This document shows positions 20,474-30,587 of a stretch of DNA of 64,000 nucleotides, piece by piece. Source of the DNA: Elusimicrobiota bacterium. GTDB lineage: Bacteria > Elusimicrobiota > Elusimicrobia > Elusimicrobiales > UBA9959. Both the position numbers and the translations under genes were made by a program. The notes beneath the pieces were generated by a model. It saw only the letters and a program-made list of their open reading frames with translations, was not told the origin of the DNA and searched no databases. Position 1 is the first letter of the stretch, and each line of letters begins with the position of its first letter. The DNA is taken from NCBI GenBank assembly GCA_012517285.1, contig JAAYVG010000038.1, positions 27,091 to 91,090 of the forward strand, written 5' to 3'.

Positions 20474-21683
20474 ACAATATTCCATCACTTAGATTATTAA
20501 TAATAACAGGACAAATAATGTTTGTTTCAAATACTTCATCAACAACAATCTCAACAAAGTTTGAACCCAAAAAAATTGTTTTACCATCCTTATGCTTAAG
20601 GCTTAATGAAATCACCACCTCTCCAATAAGAGATTTTTTATAATCATCTCTCAGCTTCTTATCCAGCATGTGTGCTTTTTTAGATCTTTCCTTCTTTATC
20701 CTCTCATCAAGCTCTGGCATACTCTCTGATGCAGTGTAAGGTCTCTTAGAATATGTGAAGATGTGGAGACCACTCAAGCCGAGAGAGCTTATAAAGTCCA
20801 TACTATTATTGAAGTCGTCATCGGATTCACTTGGAAAACCAACTATGATATCGCTGTACAGCCCAGGATTTTTCATCCTCTTCCTTATCAGCTCCATTCT
20901 TTTAGAGTAAAATGATCTGTTGTAAGGCCTTCTCATAAGTGAAAGTATTCTATCACTGCCACTCTGAAGCGGTATATGAAAATAATTACAGAATCTCTCA
21001 GAATTCGAGCATATATCTACAAGCTCCTCGTTTATCTCCATAGGCTCAAGCGATGAAAGCCTTACCCTGAAATCACCTTTTAATGATGATAGCATCCTTA
21101 AAAGCTCATTAAGTTTTTTACCTCCACTATCATAGGCACCAAGTCTTGTCCCTGATAACACTATCTCTTTATATCCATTATCAATAAGTCTTTTTATCTC
21201 ATCAACAGCAGTATCAAAAGGTTTTGATGAGATACTGCTCCTTGCAAATGGGACAATACAGTAGGAACATTTTAAATTACAGCCATCCTGAAGCTTTACA
21301 AAGGCCCTCGTCTTTGAATAAAAACCATTTATACTAAAATAGTTTGTAGGAATATCTCTGCCACTTAAAGCTGATGGGATTTTTTCTTTTTCATCATTTT
21401 TAAATATCTCAATATTTTTTGAAATTTTCTTTATCCTCTCAGCGAAAAGACTTGCCATACAACCAGTGATCACTATTCTTGCATCAGGATTTTTTGAAGC
21501 GATCTTCTTTATAAAAGAGATTTCTTCATTTTCAGCCCTTGCTGTAACTGAACAGCTGTTTATCAAAAAAACATCCCAATCATTTTCAGATACAACAAAA
21601 CCGGCAGATACAAGATTTTCAACTATGCTCTCGATTTCTATCTGATTTGTTCTGCATCCAAATGATTTAAAATAAATCTTCAT
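20454..21683 (-). CDS. mtaB: tRNA (N6-threonylcarbamoyladenosine)-C2-methylthiotransferase, MtaB-type radical SAM
   Basis: FKSFGCRTNQIEIE, ITGCMA, FVKLQDGCNLKCSYCIVPFAR, SGTRLGAYDSGGKKL, FHIPLQSGSDRIL. Confidence 0.9.
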   Translation of the reverse strand: MKIYFKSFGCRTNQIEIESIVENLVSAGFVVSENDWDVFLINSCSVTARAENEEISFIKKIASKNPDARIVITGCMASLFAERIKKISKNIEIFKNDEKEKIPSALSGRDIPTNYFSINGFYSKTRAFVKLQDGCNLKCSYCIVPFARSSISSKPFDTAVDEIKRLIDNGYKEIVLSGTRLGAYDSGGKKLNELLRMLSSLKGDFRVRLSSLEPMEINEELVDICSNSERFCNYFHIPLQSGSDRILSLMRRPYNRSFYSKRMELIRKRMKNPGLYSDIIVGFPSESDDDFNNSMDFISSLGLSGLHIFTYSKRPYTASESMPELDERIKKERSKKAHMLDKKLRDDYKKSLIGEVVISLSLKHKDGKTIFLGSNFVEIVVDEVFETNIICPVIINNLSDGILYGKRVI

Positions 21684-22393
21684 ATTGTATTCATAGCTCC
21701 AACTATAACAGCCACAGCAGCAATAGCGGCTGTCTGAGCTCTCAATATATTTTCTGAAAGCATCAATGTCATACAGTTATGGCTTACCATAAATGAAACC
21801 TCATCATCTGAAAATCCGCCCTCAGGACCTATAAGGATATTGAACTCATTCAAATTCATAGCTGCGATGTCAGTTGCATTGTATATCTTTCCATTTATAG
21901 CAGTTCTGTTTGCAATAATGATATCTCGTTCAAATATATCTTTGAATTTAAGAGGGCACAATACCACTGGGATAGAGTTCCTTTCGCTCTGTTTAACAGC
22001 TGATTTAATTATTTCAATCATTCTAAGATTTTTTTCACCGACATCAAACTCGTAGTGTTTTTGAGTATAGTCACTTGTAAATGGTATGAATTTATCAACC
22101 CCTAACTCCGTTCCCATCTTTATCACAAGTTCAAAGTATTTTTTTTCTATGAATGGTATATAAAGATTTATCCTGTATTTTTTCTCTTTTGCTATTATTT
22201 TTTCATAGGGCTTTAAAACAGCTCTCCCATCATTAAAACCAATGACACGTGCTTTCCATTGATTTTTCCCATCAAATAGTTTTATCTCATCACCAACTCT
22301 AACCCTTAAAACCTTTTTTAAATGAAACGACTCTTCATCACTTAAAATTATCTCAGATGTGTCTTTAAATATTTCTGTTGTTAAGAACTGCAT
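21680..22393 (-). CDS. rsmE: 16S rRNA (uracil1498-N3)-methyltransferase
   Basis: HHLKKVLRVRVGDEI-type N-term; MGTELGVDKFIPFTSDY; LIGPEGGFSDDEV; LSENILRAQTAAIAAVAVI. Confidence 0.92.
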   Translation of the reverse strand: MQFLTTEIFKDTSEIILSDEESFHLKKVLRVRVGDEIKLFDGKNQWKARVIGFNDGRAVLKPYEKIIAKEKKYRINLYIPFIEKKYFELVIKMGTELGVDKFIPFTSDYTQKHYEFDVGEKNLRMIEIIKSAVKQSERNSIPVVLCPLKFKDIFERDIIIANRTAINGKIYNATDIAAMNLNEFNILIGPEGGFSDDEVSFMVSHNCMTLMLSENILRAQTAAIAAVAVIVGAMNTI

Positions 22394-22398
22394 TTAAT

Positions 22399-23535
22399 TC
22401 AATTAAAAATCTTTTTAAAGAATCCACCATCATCTTTCTTTTCGCTATCATCCTTTAACTTATCCTTATCAAAACTCTCCTTTAATTTTATGAAAAGCTC
22501 TCTTTGCTCGTCATTAAGATGAGTAGGTGTCTCTATCTTTATATTTATCAACACATCACCGCGCTTCCTTGAGTTTGGAAGTGGCATACCCTTTTCATTA
22601 AGCCTCAATGTTTTACCATACTGAACGCCTCGAGGAATCTTTATCTTTGTTTTTCCGCCCTCTATCAAAGGGACATCAACCTCACATCCCAGGACAGCAT
22701 CTGCAATGTTTATCTTTACATCATAAAGCAGATCATACTTGTTTCTTTCAAAATGGTTGTGATGTTTTATATGAACCTCAAGATAAAGATCCCCTGCATC
22801 GCCATTTTTGTTTACATCACCCTCATCCTTTATTCTTAAAACACTTCCATTATCAACACCAGCAGGAATCTTCACAGAAACCTTATTCTTCTTTGTAACG
22901 ACACCACTACCACCACAGCTTCTGCATGGTTCAGTAATGATTTTACCCTCCCCATGACACTTAGGACAAGTCTGAGTAAATGCAAAGAACCCTTGAGAAT
23001 ACTGAACCCTTCCACGACCATTGCAGTAATCACATTTTTTTATTTTTGATGCACTGCTTGCACCCTCGCCATGACATACATCACACCTATCCATTCTTTC
23101 ATACTCAAAATCAAGTTTTTTACCATTGAAGGCATCCTCAAGTGTTATATCTATATCAAATTTCAGATCTTCACCCCGTCGCTCATTTTTTCTTGATGTT
23201 CTTGTTGAGCCACTACCAAAAAAACTTTCAAAAACATCTCCAAAAACATCGTTTAAATCACTGAAACCTTCAAACCCACCTCCACCAAATCCAGAACCTC
23301 CAAATCCACCCTTAAGCCCTTCCTCACCATAAGCATCATATATTTTTCTCTTTTCATCATTTGAAAGGACCTCGTAGGCTTCATTTATCTCTTTGAAATT
23401 AGCCTCAGCCTCACTGTTGCCAGGGTTTCTATCTGGATGATACTTTAAAGCTAATCTTCTAAAAGCAGATTTTATCTCATCCCCTGTAGCATTTCTTGAA
23501 ACTCCAAGTGTTCTGTAATAATCTTTTTCTGCCAT
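22399..23535 (-). CDS. dnaJ: Chaperone DnaJ
   Basis: J domain with [29 protein letters not shown] region; four CxxCxGxG zinc-finger repeats. Confidence 0.97.
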   Translation of the reverse strand: MAEKDYYRTLGVSRNATGDEIKSAFRRLALKYHPDRNPGNSEAEANFKEINEAYEVLSNDEKRKIYDAYGEEGLKGGFGGSGFGGGGFEGFSDLNDVFGDVFESFFGSGSTRTSRKNERRGEDLKFDIDITLEDAFNGKKLDFEYERMDRCDVCHGEGASSASKIKKCDYCNGRGRVQYSQGFFAFTQTCPKCHGEGKIITEPCRSCGGSGVVTKKNKVSVKIPAGVDNGSVLRIKDEGDVNKNGDAGDLYLEVHIKHHNHFERNKYDLLYDVKINIADAVLGCEVDVPLIEGGKTKIKIPRGVQYGKTLRLNEKGMPLPNSRKRGDVLINIKIETPTHLNDEQRELFIKLKESFDKDKLKDDSEKKDDGGFFKKIFN

Positions 23536-23656
23536 ATTGTTTAGTTAACAGAAACAAGTCTTTCACTATGTCTTTTAAAATAACTCTATACTTTACATAG
23601 TTGTATATAAAAATGACCGCTGTAATCTGTTAACATCCTCCATTTATCAAAAGCAT

Positions 23657-23679
23657 CCCCGACCGCAATGCGGTCGGGG
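23657..23679. promoter_or_regulatory. GC-rich hairpin in the dnaK-dnaJ intergenic region
   Basis: CCCCGACCGCA-A-TGCGGTCGGGG: 11-bp inverted repeat in an otherwise AT-rich stretch. Confidence 0.7.
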
Positions 23680-23715
23680 GGTAATAACCTACTTTGTCAA
23701 ACACCCAACACTATA

Positions 23716-25581
23716 TTATTTTTTGTTATCATCAACCACTTCAGCATCCACAACATCTTCTTTCTTATCATTAGACTGATTCTGCTGTGTCTGCTCTGTC
23801 TGAGACTGAGATTGCTGCTGATTCTGTTGCTGTTGAGCCTTATAAACAGCTTCTCCTAACTTTTGAGAAACATTTATAAGCTCCTCCTTTAATTTCTTTA
23901 TCTTTTCAACATCATCACCCTTTAATGCTTCCTTTAGATCAGAGATTGCTCTCTCAATGTTAAGTCTCTCATCCTGAGATATCTTGTCTCCATAATCCTT
24001 GAGCGATTTCTCTGTTGAATATACTATAGCATCAGCCTCATTTTTCGCTTCTATGATCTCCTTCGTCTTCCTATCTTGGTCCGCAAACTTTTCAGCCTCT
24101 TTCACATATTTATCTATATCATCCTTTGTAAGTTTGTTTGGGGCTGATATGGTTATATGCTGTGATTTTCCAGTTCCAAGGTCCTTTGCTGAAACCTTCA
24201 ATATTCCGTTCGCATCTATATCAAATGTAACCTCAATCTGCGGTACACCCCTTGGTGCTGGAGGAATGCCATCAAGGTCAAACTTTCCGAGGGGGACATT
24301 GTCCTTTGCAAGAGGTCTCTCACCCTGAAGAACATTGACTGTCACAGCCGGCTGATTGTCTGTTGCAGTGGAAAATATCTGAGTTTTCTTGACAGGTATG
24401 GTTGTATTTCTCTCAATAAGCTTTGTCATAACACCACCCATGGTCTCAATTCCAAGCGAGAGTGGTGTAACATCGAGCAAGAGTATATCCTTAACATCGC
24501 CTGTAAGTATTGCTGCCTGAATAGCTGCACCGTTGGCAACACATTCCATAGGATCCACGCCCCTTTCAACCTTCTTGCCAACATAATCCTCAACAAACTT
24601 CTGAACTATAGGCATTCTTGTTGGTCCACCAACAAGTATTATCTTATCTATATCTGTTGATTTAAGCTTTGCATCACCAAGAGCAGTATCTATTGAGTTC
24701 TTACATCTATTTACAATCCCATCAACAAGAGACTCCAATTTTGCCCTTGATAACTTCATTGAAAGATGCTTCGGCCCTGATGAATCAGCAGTTATGAATG
24801 GAAGATTTATATCTGTTTCAAGAACTGTTGAAAGCTCAATCTTTGCTTTTTCTGCTGCTTCCTTTATCCTCTGCATTGCAGTGGAGTCACTCTTTAAGTT
24901 TATACCATACTGCTTTTTAAATTCATCAACTATCCAGTCTATTATTGCATTATCCATATCAGTTCCACCGAGCTGGGTATCACCGCTTGTGGAAAGAACC
25001 TCAAATGTTCCTTCCTTTCCTATCTCCATTATTGTTACATCAAGAGTTCCACCTCCAAAGTCAAAAACCATAACCTTCTGATCCCTTCCTAACTTATCAA
25101 GACCGTAGGCTAATGATGCCGCAGTAGGCTCATTAACAAGTCTTACGACTTCAAGCCCTGCAATTGTTCCAGCATCCTTTGTTGCCTGTCGCTGGTTATC
25201 ATTGAAATATGCTGGAACTGTTATAACCACCTTTTCAACCTTATCACCGAGAAACGCCTCCGCATCCCTCTTTATCTTTTGAAGTATAAAAGCTGACAGC
25301 TGCTGCGGGGTGTATTCCTTATCAAATACTTTATACTTGTAATCAGATCCCATCTTTCTCTTAAAAGCACTCACTGTCCCCTCAGGATTTGCAATAGCCT
25401 GCCTTCTTGCAGGTTCACCAACAAGAAGCTGACCATCCTTTGTGAATGCCACATATGATGGAAATGCTTTTCCTCCTATAGTTGTTCCCTCTGCAGCTGG
25501 TATAAGTGTAACCTTTCCTCCCTCCATAACAGCCGCAGCTGAGTTGGATGTTCCTAAATCAATTCCTATAATCTTTGACAT
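23716..25581 (-). CDS. dnaK: Chaperone DnaK
   Basis: [52 protein letters not shown]; start at internal Met (25581). Confidence 0.97.
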   Translation of the reverse strand: MSKIIGIDLGTSNSAAAVMEGGKVTLIPAAEGTTIGGKAFPSYVAFTKDGQLLVGEPARRQAIANPEGTVSAFKRKMGSDYKYKVFDKEYTPQQLSAFILQKIKRDAEAFLGDKVEKVVITVPAYFNDNQRQATKDAGTIAGLEVVRLVNEPTAASLAYGLDKLGRDQKVMVFDFGGGTLDVTIMEIGKEGTFEVLSTSGDTQLGGTDMDNAIIDWIVDEFKKQYGINLKSDSTAMQRIKEAAEKAKIELSTVLETDINLPFITADSSGPKHLSMKLSRAKLESLVDGIVNRCKNSIDTALGDAKLKSTDIDKIILVGGPTRMPIVQKFVEDYVGKKVERGVDPMECVANGAAIQAAILTGDVKDILLLDVTPLSLGIETMGGVMTKLIERNTTIPVKKTQIFSTATDNQPAVTVNVLQGERPLAKDNVPLGKFDLDGIPPAPRGVPQIEVTFDIDANGILKVSAKDLGTGKSQHITISAPNKLTKDDIDKYVKEAEKFADQDRKTKEIIEAKNEADAIVYSTEKSLKDYGDKISQDERLNIERAISDLKEALKGDDVEKIKKLKEELINVSQKLGEAVYKAQQQQNQQQSQSQTEQTQQNQSNDKKEDVVDAEVVDDNKK

Positions 25582-25604
25582 AAATACCTCCTTAAGTTTC
25601 TGCT

Positions 25605-26231
25605 TCAATCATTATGATTACTATCTTCTTTTTTTACATCACTCTTATCCAGATTCTTATCATCTATAACTTCTTCCTTCTTCTTTGCTATCTTAACCTT
25701 TGCAGGTTTAATAAGCCTTCCATTTATAAGATAACCCGGCTGAACAATATCAACAACCTTATTGTCGTCCTCTTCGCTACCATCAACCGTAGCAACTATT
25801 TCACAAAGCATCGGATCATATTTTTTGTTCAGTATATCAATCTGGGTCAACCCTTCTGACTTAAAAAGTTTATCAAACTCTGCAAAAATCATATTGAGCC
25901 CTGTCTTTATATCATCAATAGAAGAGTTAGGAGATGTGAGATGATCCTTTGCCATATTCATCATCTCATACACAGGAAGCATGTGCTGCATAAGATCATA
26001 CCTCCCCCATTCCAGTAGCTCCTTTTTTTCCTTTTCTACCCTCTTCCTGTAATTTTCAAACTCAGCCTTAAGCCTCAACAACTGATCATAGTATTCATCA
26101 GCCTTAGCCTTATAATCATTCACTTCCTTCTCAATTTCTTCCTTTTTATCCTCACACTCGTCCACCTTTTTTTCAGCTTCTTTAATCTTTTCTTTTATCT
26201 CTTCAGAATCTGTTTTCTCATTTTTCTTCAT
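25605..26231 (-). CDS. grpE: Nucleotide exchange factor GrpE
   Basis: [43 protein letters not shown] overlap with the hrcA stop. Confidence 0.94.
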   Translation of the reverse strand: MKKNEKTDSEEIKEKIKEAEKKVDECEDKKEEIEKEVNDYKAKADEYYDQLLRLKAEFENYRKRVEKEKKELLEWGRYDLMQHMLPVYEMMNMAKDHLTSPNSSIDDIKTGLNMIFAEFDKLFKSEGLTQIDILNKKYDPMLCEIVATVDGSEEDDNKVVDIVQPGYLINGRLIKPAKVKIAKKKEEVIDDKNLDKSDVKKEDSNHND

Positions 26232-27340
26232 AAATCCTTTGTCTCCTCCTCCCATTTCTTTAGTATATCCTCTATCATCATACTCATAGAGTCAACTATT
26301 GATATAACCTTAGGATACTCCATCCTCTTAGGCCCTATAACACCTATAAGTCCGAAATTTTTATCACCGGCTGAATAAGCTGATGTTATAAGGCTGAAGT
26401 TGTTTAATTCCTTTATCCTATTCTCCTTTCCAACGCTTATCTCCATAAGTCTTCTTCTCTTAGGATCGGTTTTATTCTCTTGAACCGCTGCGGAAGGAAC
26501 CCTATTCAAACTCTCAGAAAATCTTTCCTTTATAAGCTTTGAAAATTTTTCTTTTTCTTCAAGAAGCCTTGCCATACATCGAAGCTCATCCACCGATAAC
26601 TCATCGCTTTCATCGTAAATGCTGCTCATTCCTTCAAGGAATACCTCATCGCCCTCCTTCAATATAGCATTAAATATATCATAAATAGCATAATATATCT
26701 CACTGTTATCATTTGAAAGAAAATCCTTTACTATGATATCCCTTGCCTCTTTTATAGTAAAATCTCTGAGCCTCTTATTAAGTACGAGAAGCATATTTCT
26801 TATATTAAAGCCCTTCGTATCCTTTATTGTAAATGGATAATGTTTTACAAGGCCATTTTCTGTGACAATTATAAATATATAATTGATGTTTGAAACCTTA
26901 ACAATATCTATCCTTTTTATATGCTCATCAGCCATATCAGCTGATATAGAAAAACCAATCTTTTTTGTCAGATCAGATAAAATCTTTGTGGTATGCCTTA
27001 AGAAGTAATCAAGCTCTGCAATCTTTCTCTCGTATTCTATCTCTATTTTTTCCTTTTCCTGCTCGGCAAGATTCTGTAGCTTTAAAACGCTGTCTATATA
27101 GCTCCTGTATGCCTTATCGGTTGGAACCCTTCCACCAGAAGTATGAAGCTGCTCTAAATATCCCTCATCATCAAGCTCTTTCAGTATGCTTCTTATGCTT
27201 GCCGGCGATATATCAAACTGTTTTGAATCAAAGATATCCTTTGAACTCACTGGCCTTCCTGTTGATATATAATTATACATCACCCAGTTGAGTATCTTAT
27301 CCTTTCTTTCCTGTGCTATCTCTGGTTTTAGTATCCTCAT
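26228..27340 (-). CDS. hrcA: Heat-inducible transcription repressor HrcA
   Basis: YISTGRPVSSKDI, ISPASIRSILKELDDEGYLEQLHTSGGRVPTDKAYRSYID; IGVIGPKRMEYPKVISIVD; start chosen at ATG 27340 because the track start (27403) would put the promoter and CIRCE inside the gene. Confidence 0.95.
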   Translation of the reverse strand: MRILKPEIAQERKDKILNWVMYNYISTGRPVSSKDIFDSKQFDISPASIRSILKELDDEGYLEQLHTSGGRVPTDKAYRSYIDSVLKLQNLAEQEKEKIEIEYERKIAELDYFLRHTTKILSDLTKKIGFSISADMADEHIKRIDIVKVSNINYIFIIVTENGLVKHYPFTIKDTKGFNIRNMLLVLNKRLRDFTIKEARDIIVKDFLSNDNSEIYYAIYDIFNAILKEGDEVFLEGMSSIYDESDELSVDELRCMARLLEEKEKFSKLIKERFSESLNRVPSAAVQENKTDPKRRRLMEISVGKENRIKELNNFSLITSAYSAGDKNFGLIGVIGPKRMEYPKVISIVDSMSMMIEDILKKWEEETKDL

Positions 27341-27342
27341 AA

Positions 27343-27369
27343 TTAGCAACTCCATCAAAAGATTGCTAA
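27343..27369 (-). promoter_or_regulatory. CIRCE element (HrcA operator)
   Basis: TTAGCAACT-N9-GATTGCTAA on + strand versus consensus TTAGCACTC-N9-GAGTGCTAA; immediately upstream of hrcA. Confidence 0.85.
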
Positions 27370-27374
27370 TATTA

Positions 27375-27403
27375 ATTATATCACAATTATTTAAAATTGT
27401 CAA
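27375..27403 (-). promoter_or_regulatory. Sigma70-type promoter of the hrcA operon
   Basis: Minus strand TTGACA-N17-TATAAT, exact consensus; predicted start falls in the CIRCE. Confidence 0.85.
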
Positions 27404-27437
27404 CAGGTCTGCATGAGTGCTAATTTTGGTCAGGCTA

Positions 27438-27797
27438 TCAGTAATTCTCAGTAAAATCTTTTATACTTACTGTATAGTATTTAGTGCCACAAGGATAGCC
27501 CGGTGTAGGGCCACAGTTCTTATTGATATCACCAAATGGATTATCCTCACTTTCTATAATAGACTGGACGGATTGGGTTGTTTTATTGATATTATACGAA
27601 TCAGACTTTGTCTGTTGGGATTGATTGACAGGTTTTGATGGTGTCAGCTGCTCTGCATTTCCCTTGATCTCATTCTTATTGCATGAAGCAAAGAGAGAGA
27701 CAATAAGTCCAGCAAAACCAATAAGTGTAAAATTTAAAAATTTTTTTGAATCATTTTTTTCAACACCTGTATTTTTTAAAAGTTCGTTTATTTTCAT
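27438..27797 (-). CDS. Small putative lipoprotein with C-terminal CGPTPGYPCGTKYYTVS motif
   Basis: TM/lipobox-like LIVSLFASC followed by low-complexity linker; start at internal Met (MKINELL). Confidence 0.5.
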   Translation of the reverse strand: MKINELLKNTGVEKNDSKKFLNFTLIGFAGLIVSLFASCNKNEIKGNAEQLTPSKPVNQSQQTKSDSYNINKTTQSVQSIIESEDNPFGDINKNCGPTPGYPCGTKYYTVSIKDFTENY

Positions 27798-27859
27798 TAT
27801 AACCTCCCGCAAATCATTAGAATTGTTTACTCTAAGCTTCCAATTACATTATAACATTT

Positions 27860-29185
27860 TTAAAAGCTGCTCCAAATCTTTCCAGCTATATTAGATGCTT
27901 TTTCAAAAACCTCTTTTTCATCAATACCAATTTTAAGCTCTCTGTTTTCCATAAGGACATCGCCATTAACTATTGTCGTTGTGACGTCAGACTGAGATAT
28001 ACCAAATATCAGATGACCATAAAAGTTATCAGAGCTCAGAGGGGTGTGAGGGTAGTAGTCAAGTATAACGATATCAGCATAATTACCCTTTTTGATCTCA
28101 GCTATTTTATCAAAATGCCTTAATGCTATTTTTTGATTGTTCAGTAAAAGCTTTGAGACTTCAGCAAAACCAGCTGAAGGATTTTTGTTTTTTAGATGGC
28201 ACATCCAGAGTGCTGCCCGCAACTCCTCCATCATATTGTTTGTCATTGCATCCGTTCCAAGCCCGTAAAGTATTCCATTTTTAGCAAATTTTAATATATC
28301 GGATATTCCAACTGCATTGTTAGCATTTGACTGTGGGTTTAAGACAACAGGAGCGTCATTAATCCTTATGATATCCATCTCCCTTTCGTTGACACAAACA
28401 CAGTGTGCTAATATTGTTTTAGGACCAAGTATAGAAAATTTATTCAATCTTTCAACTATCCTCATATTGTATTTTCTGATACAGTCCTCTTCATCTGAAA
28501 TATCCTCAGCACAATGTATATGAAAACCTGAGTCAAGGCTGTTGCCAAGATCAGAAGCTATCGCGAGGGTCTCATCCGAAAGGGTAAATGATGCGTGAAG
28601 TCCAAAAAGACCTTTGACAAAATTATCATTGTTTTTTCTGTTGTGCCTTATAAATTCATAGTTTTCCCTAAGTCCTTCAATGGTTTTCTTTTTACCATCC
28701 CTGTCCGATACCTCATAGCATAAAGATGCTCTCAAACCACAACTTCTGACTGCTTTCTCTATTTCAAAGAGAGAACCTCTTATCGCAAACGGGCTTGCAT
28801 GATGATCTATTATGGTTGTTGTTCCATTTTTAATTGCGTTTATAAGTGCAACCAAGGCACTGTAATATGTTGCCTTTAAAGAGAGTTTCTTATCAAGCCT
28901 CCACCACAGATTTTCAAGAACTTCAATAAATTTCTCTGATGGTTTTACTCTGTTAAGCCCTGTGGAAAAGCTTGAATAAAAATGCATATGTGAGTTTATA
29001 AAACCGGGCATAACTATCCTGCCGTTGGCATCAATAGTTTTTTTTGCATTTATTTTTTTTGAACCAGATTTAAATATATCCTCTATGATCCCATTTCTTA
29101 CAAATATGTCATAGTTTTTTAAAACTTTGCCAGATTCAGGACCAGTAAACAGAACAGCATTTTTAATGATTAAAGTTTTCTGCAC
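27860..29185 (-). CDS. ssnA: SsnA-like aminohydrolase (amidohydrolase superfamily)
   Basis: NGRIVMPGFINSHMHFYSSFSTG, ENLWWRLDKKLSLKATYYSAL, TTTIIDHHASPFAIRGSL, YGLGTDAMTNNMMEELR. Track start overlaps the tRNA gene; a GTG at 29185 preceded by GGAGGA fits better. Confidence 0.8.
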   Translation of the reverse strand: MQKTLIIKNAVLFTGPESGKVLKNYDIFVRNGIIEDIFKSGSKKINAKKTIDANGRIVMPGFINSHMHFYSSFSTGLNRVKPSEKFIEVLENLWWRLDKKLSLKATYYSALVALINAIKNGTTTIIDHHASPFAIRGSLFEIEKAVRSCGLRASLCYEVSDRDGKKKTIEGLRENYEFIRHNRKNNDNFVKGLFGLHASFTLSDETLAIASDLGNSLDSGFHIHCAEDISDEEDCIRKYNMRIVERLNKFSILGPKTILAHCVCVNEREMDIIRINDAPVVLNPQSNANNAVGISDILKFAKNGILYGLGTDAMTNNMMEELRAALWMCHLKNKNPSAGFAEVSKLLLNNQKIALRHFDKIAEIKKGNYADIVILDYYPHTPLSSDNFYGHLIFGISQSDVTTTIVNGDVLMENRELKIGIDEKEVFEKASNIAGKIWSSF

Positions 29186-29249
29186 ATCTCCTCCGGAAGT
29201 ATAAGATTTAAAATGAAGATATAACCAGAAAAGAACAGACGACCAACCT

Positions 29250-29320
29250 CTCCCGGGCATGGATTCGAACCATGAATTACGCCTCCAAAGGGCGCTGTGT
29301 TACCATTACACCACCCGGGA
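29250..29320 (-). tRNA. tRNA-Gln (anticodon TTG)
   Basis: TCCCGGGTGGTGTAATGGTAACACAGCGCCCTTTGGAGGCGTAATTCATGGTTCGAATCCATGCCCGGGA: 7-bp acceptor stem, anticodon loop CTTTGGA, T-arm GGTTCGAATCC; CCA not encoded. Confidence 0.95.
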
Positions 29321-29341
29321 ATAAAGGCTTTTTATCTAATT

Positions 29342-29635
29342 TTATTTATTGTTGTTTTCCTGCGGAGTTGATGATCCCTGCTCGGTCAATGCCTTGTTAT
29401 AGGCATCAAGGACAGCTTTCTCAAGCTTACTCCTGAATTCATTGGTTATTGGATGTGCAATATCCTTGAATGTCCCATCCTTTACCCTTCTTGACGGCAT
29501 AGCAACAACAAGCCCATTTTTCCCACTCACTACCTTAACATTATGGACCACAAACATCTGGTCAAATGTAATAGTAGCAAACGCTTTTAGCTTATCATCA
29601 GGTCTCAAGTGTATTCTTACTTCTGTTATTTCCAT
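29342..29635 (-). CDS. spoVG: SpoVG family RNA/DNA-binding regulator
   Basis: MEITEVRIHLRPDDKLKAFATITFDQMFVVHNVKVV, GLVVAMPSRRVKDGTFKDIAHPI. Confidence 0.95.
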   Translation of the reverse strand: MEITEVRIHLRPDDKLKAFATITFDQMFVVHNVKVVSGKNGLVVAMPSRRVKDGTFKDIAHPITNEFRSKLEKAVLDAYNKALTEQGSSTPQENNNK

Positions 29636-29720
29636 AACGTTCTCTCCTTTCCATACTAATATAGTGAGGCTAACGAACCTTTTTTGCCGAAAAGCCCCTC
29701 AATTTTTACCACAATTTTAA

Positions 29721-30587
29721 TTATACAAATTTTGTCAAAAAAACAAAATCAAAGCTTTTTAAAAGTTTTTCATATATTTTTTTAAGCTTCTGATAATCAT
29801 AGCTTATAGCAAAAATGCTTGAGCCAGAGCCACTCATAAGTGAAAACAAACCCTCGCTTAAAAGAAGTTCTTTTAATTGACCTACCTCTTTTGATATATT
29901 AAAGGTTGTTGCTTCAAGACGATTAAAAAGATAGCGAGAAAAATCTACCATCTTTTCCTCCATCAGCTCGCTTACAAACATATCAAAAAGATCTGTTTTA
30001 GGGGTATATTGATGATCCATAGATTGATAAACTTCTTTCGTTGATATGCTTACTGATGGAAAGACTACAAGTACACTTGGCAGAAAAGCCTTGATATCCA
30101 AAGGAGTCACAATCTCACCCCTTCCCTCACAGCAAGCAAAGCTGGTGTTTTTTAAAAAGAATGGGACATCACTGCCGAGACTTGCCCCGATATCAAAGAC
30201 CCTTTTATAATCTTTTATTTTAAATATATCTGAAAGAGCAGCAAGGGTCATACCACAGTCAGATGAGCCACCACCAAGCCCGGCACCCAGAGGAATATTT
30301 TTTGTAAGTGTTATTGAAACACCCGATTTAATATCAAACTCCCTCATAAACATATCAGCAGCACGATAAACCAGATTGTTAGTATTGGCTATGTTAAAAG
30401 CGTTTGATTTGTTTATAACTTCAAGGCTTATACCTAATGACTTTTCATTTATTGATATTTTCAATGAATCGTATATATCAACCCTTGCAAAAAGACTTTT
30501 TATATTATGGTACCCATCATCGCGTCTGCCAAGGATTTCAAGAAAAAGATTTACTTTTGCAAAGGCCTTATATTCATCAGTAATCAT
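29721..30587 (-). CDS. ispE: 4-diphosphocytidyl-2-C-methyl-D-erythritol kinase
   Basis: AFAKVNLFLEILGRRDDGYHNI; NIPLGAGLGGGSSDCGMTLAAL; LMSGSGSSIFAI. Confidence 0.95.
   Translation of the reverse strand: MITDEYKAFAKVNLFLEILGRRDDGYHNIKSLFARVDIYDSLKISINEKSLGISLEVINKSNAFNIANTNNLVYRAADMFMREFDIKSGVSITLTKNIPLGAGLGGGSSDCGMTLAALSDIFKIKDYKRVFDIGASLGSDVPFFLKNTSFACCEGRGEIVTPLDIKAFLPSVLVVFPSVSISTKEVYQSMDHQYTPKTDLFDMFVSELMEEKMVDFSRYLFNRLEATTFNISKEVGQLKELLLSEGLFSLMSGSGSSIFAISYDYQKLKKIYEKLLKSFDFVFLTKFV

Noticed and set aside
27341-27403. N-terminal extension of hrcA (MTILNNCDIINISNLLMELLI)
   Set aside because: This segment contains the CIRCE and the -35/-10 promoter, so the start is placed at 27340.
29185-29260. 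Upstream start of the SsnA-like ORF at 29260
   Set aside because: It would overlap the tRNA-Gln gene; a GTG start at 29185 with a GGAGGA ribosome-binding site is more plausible.
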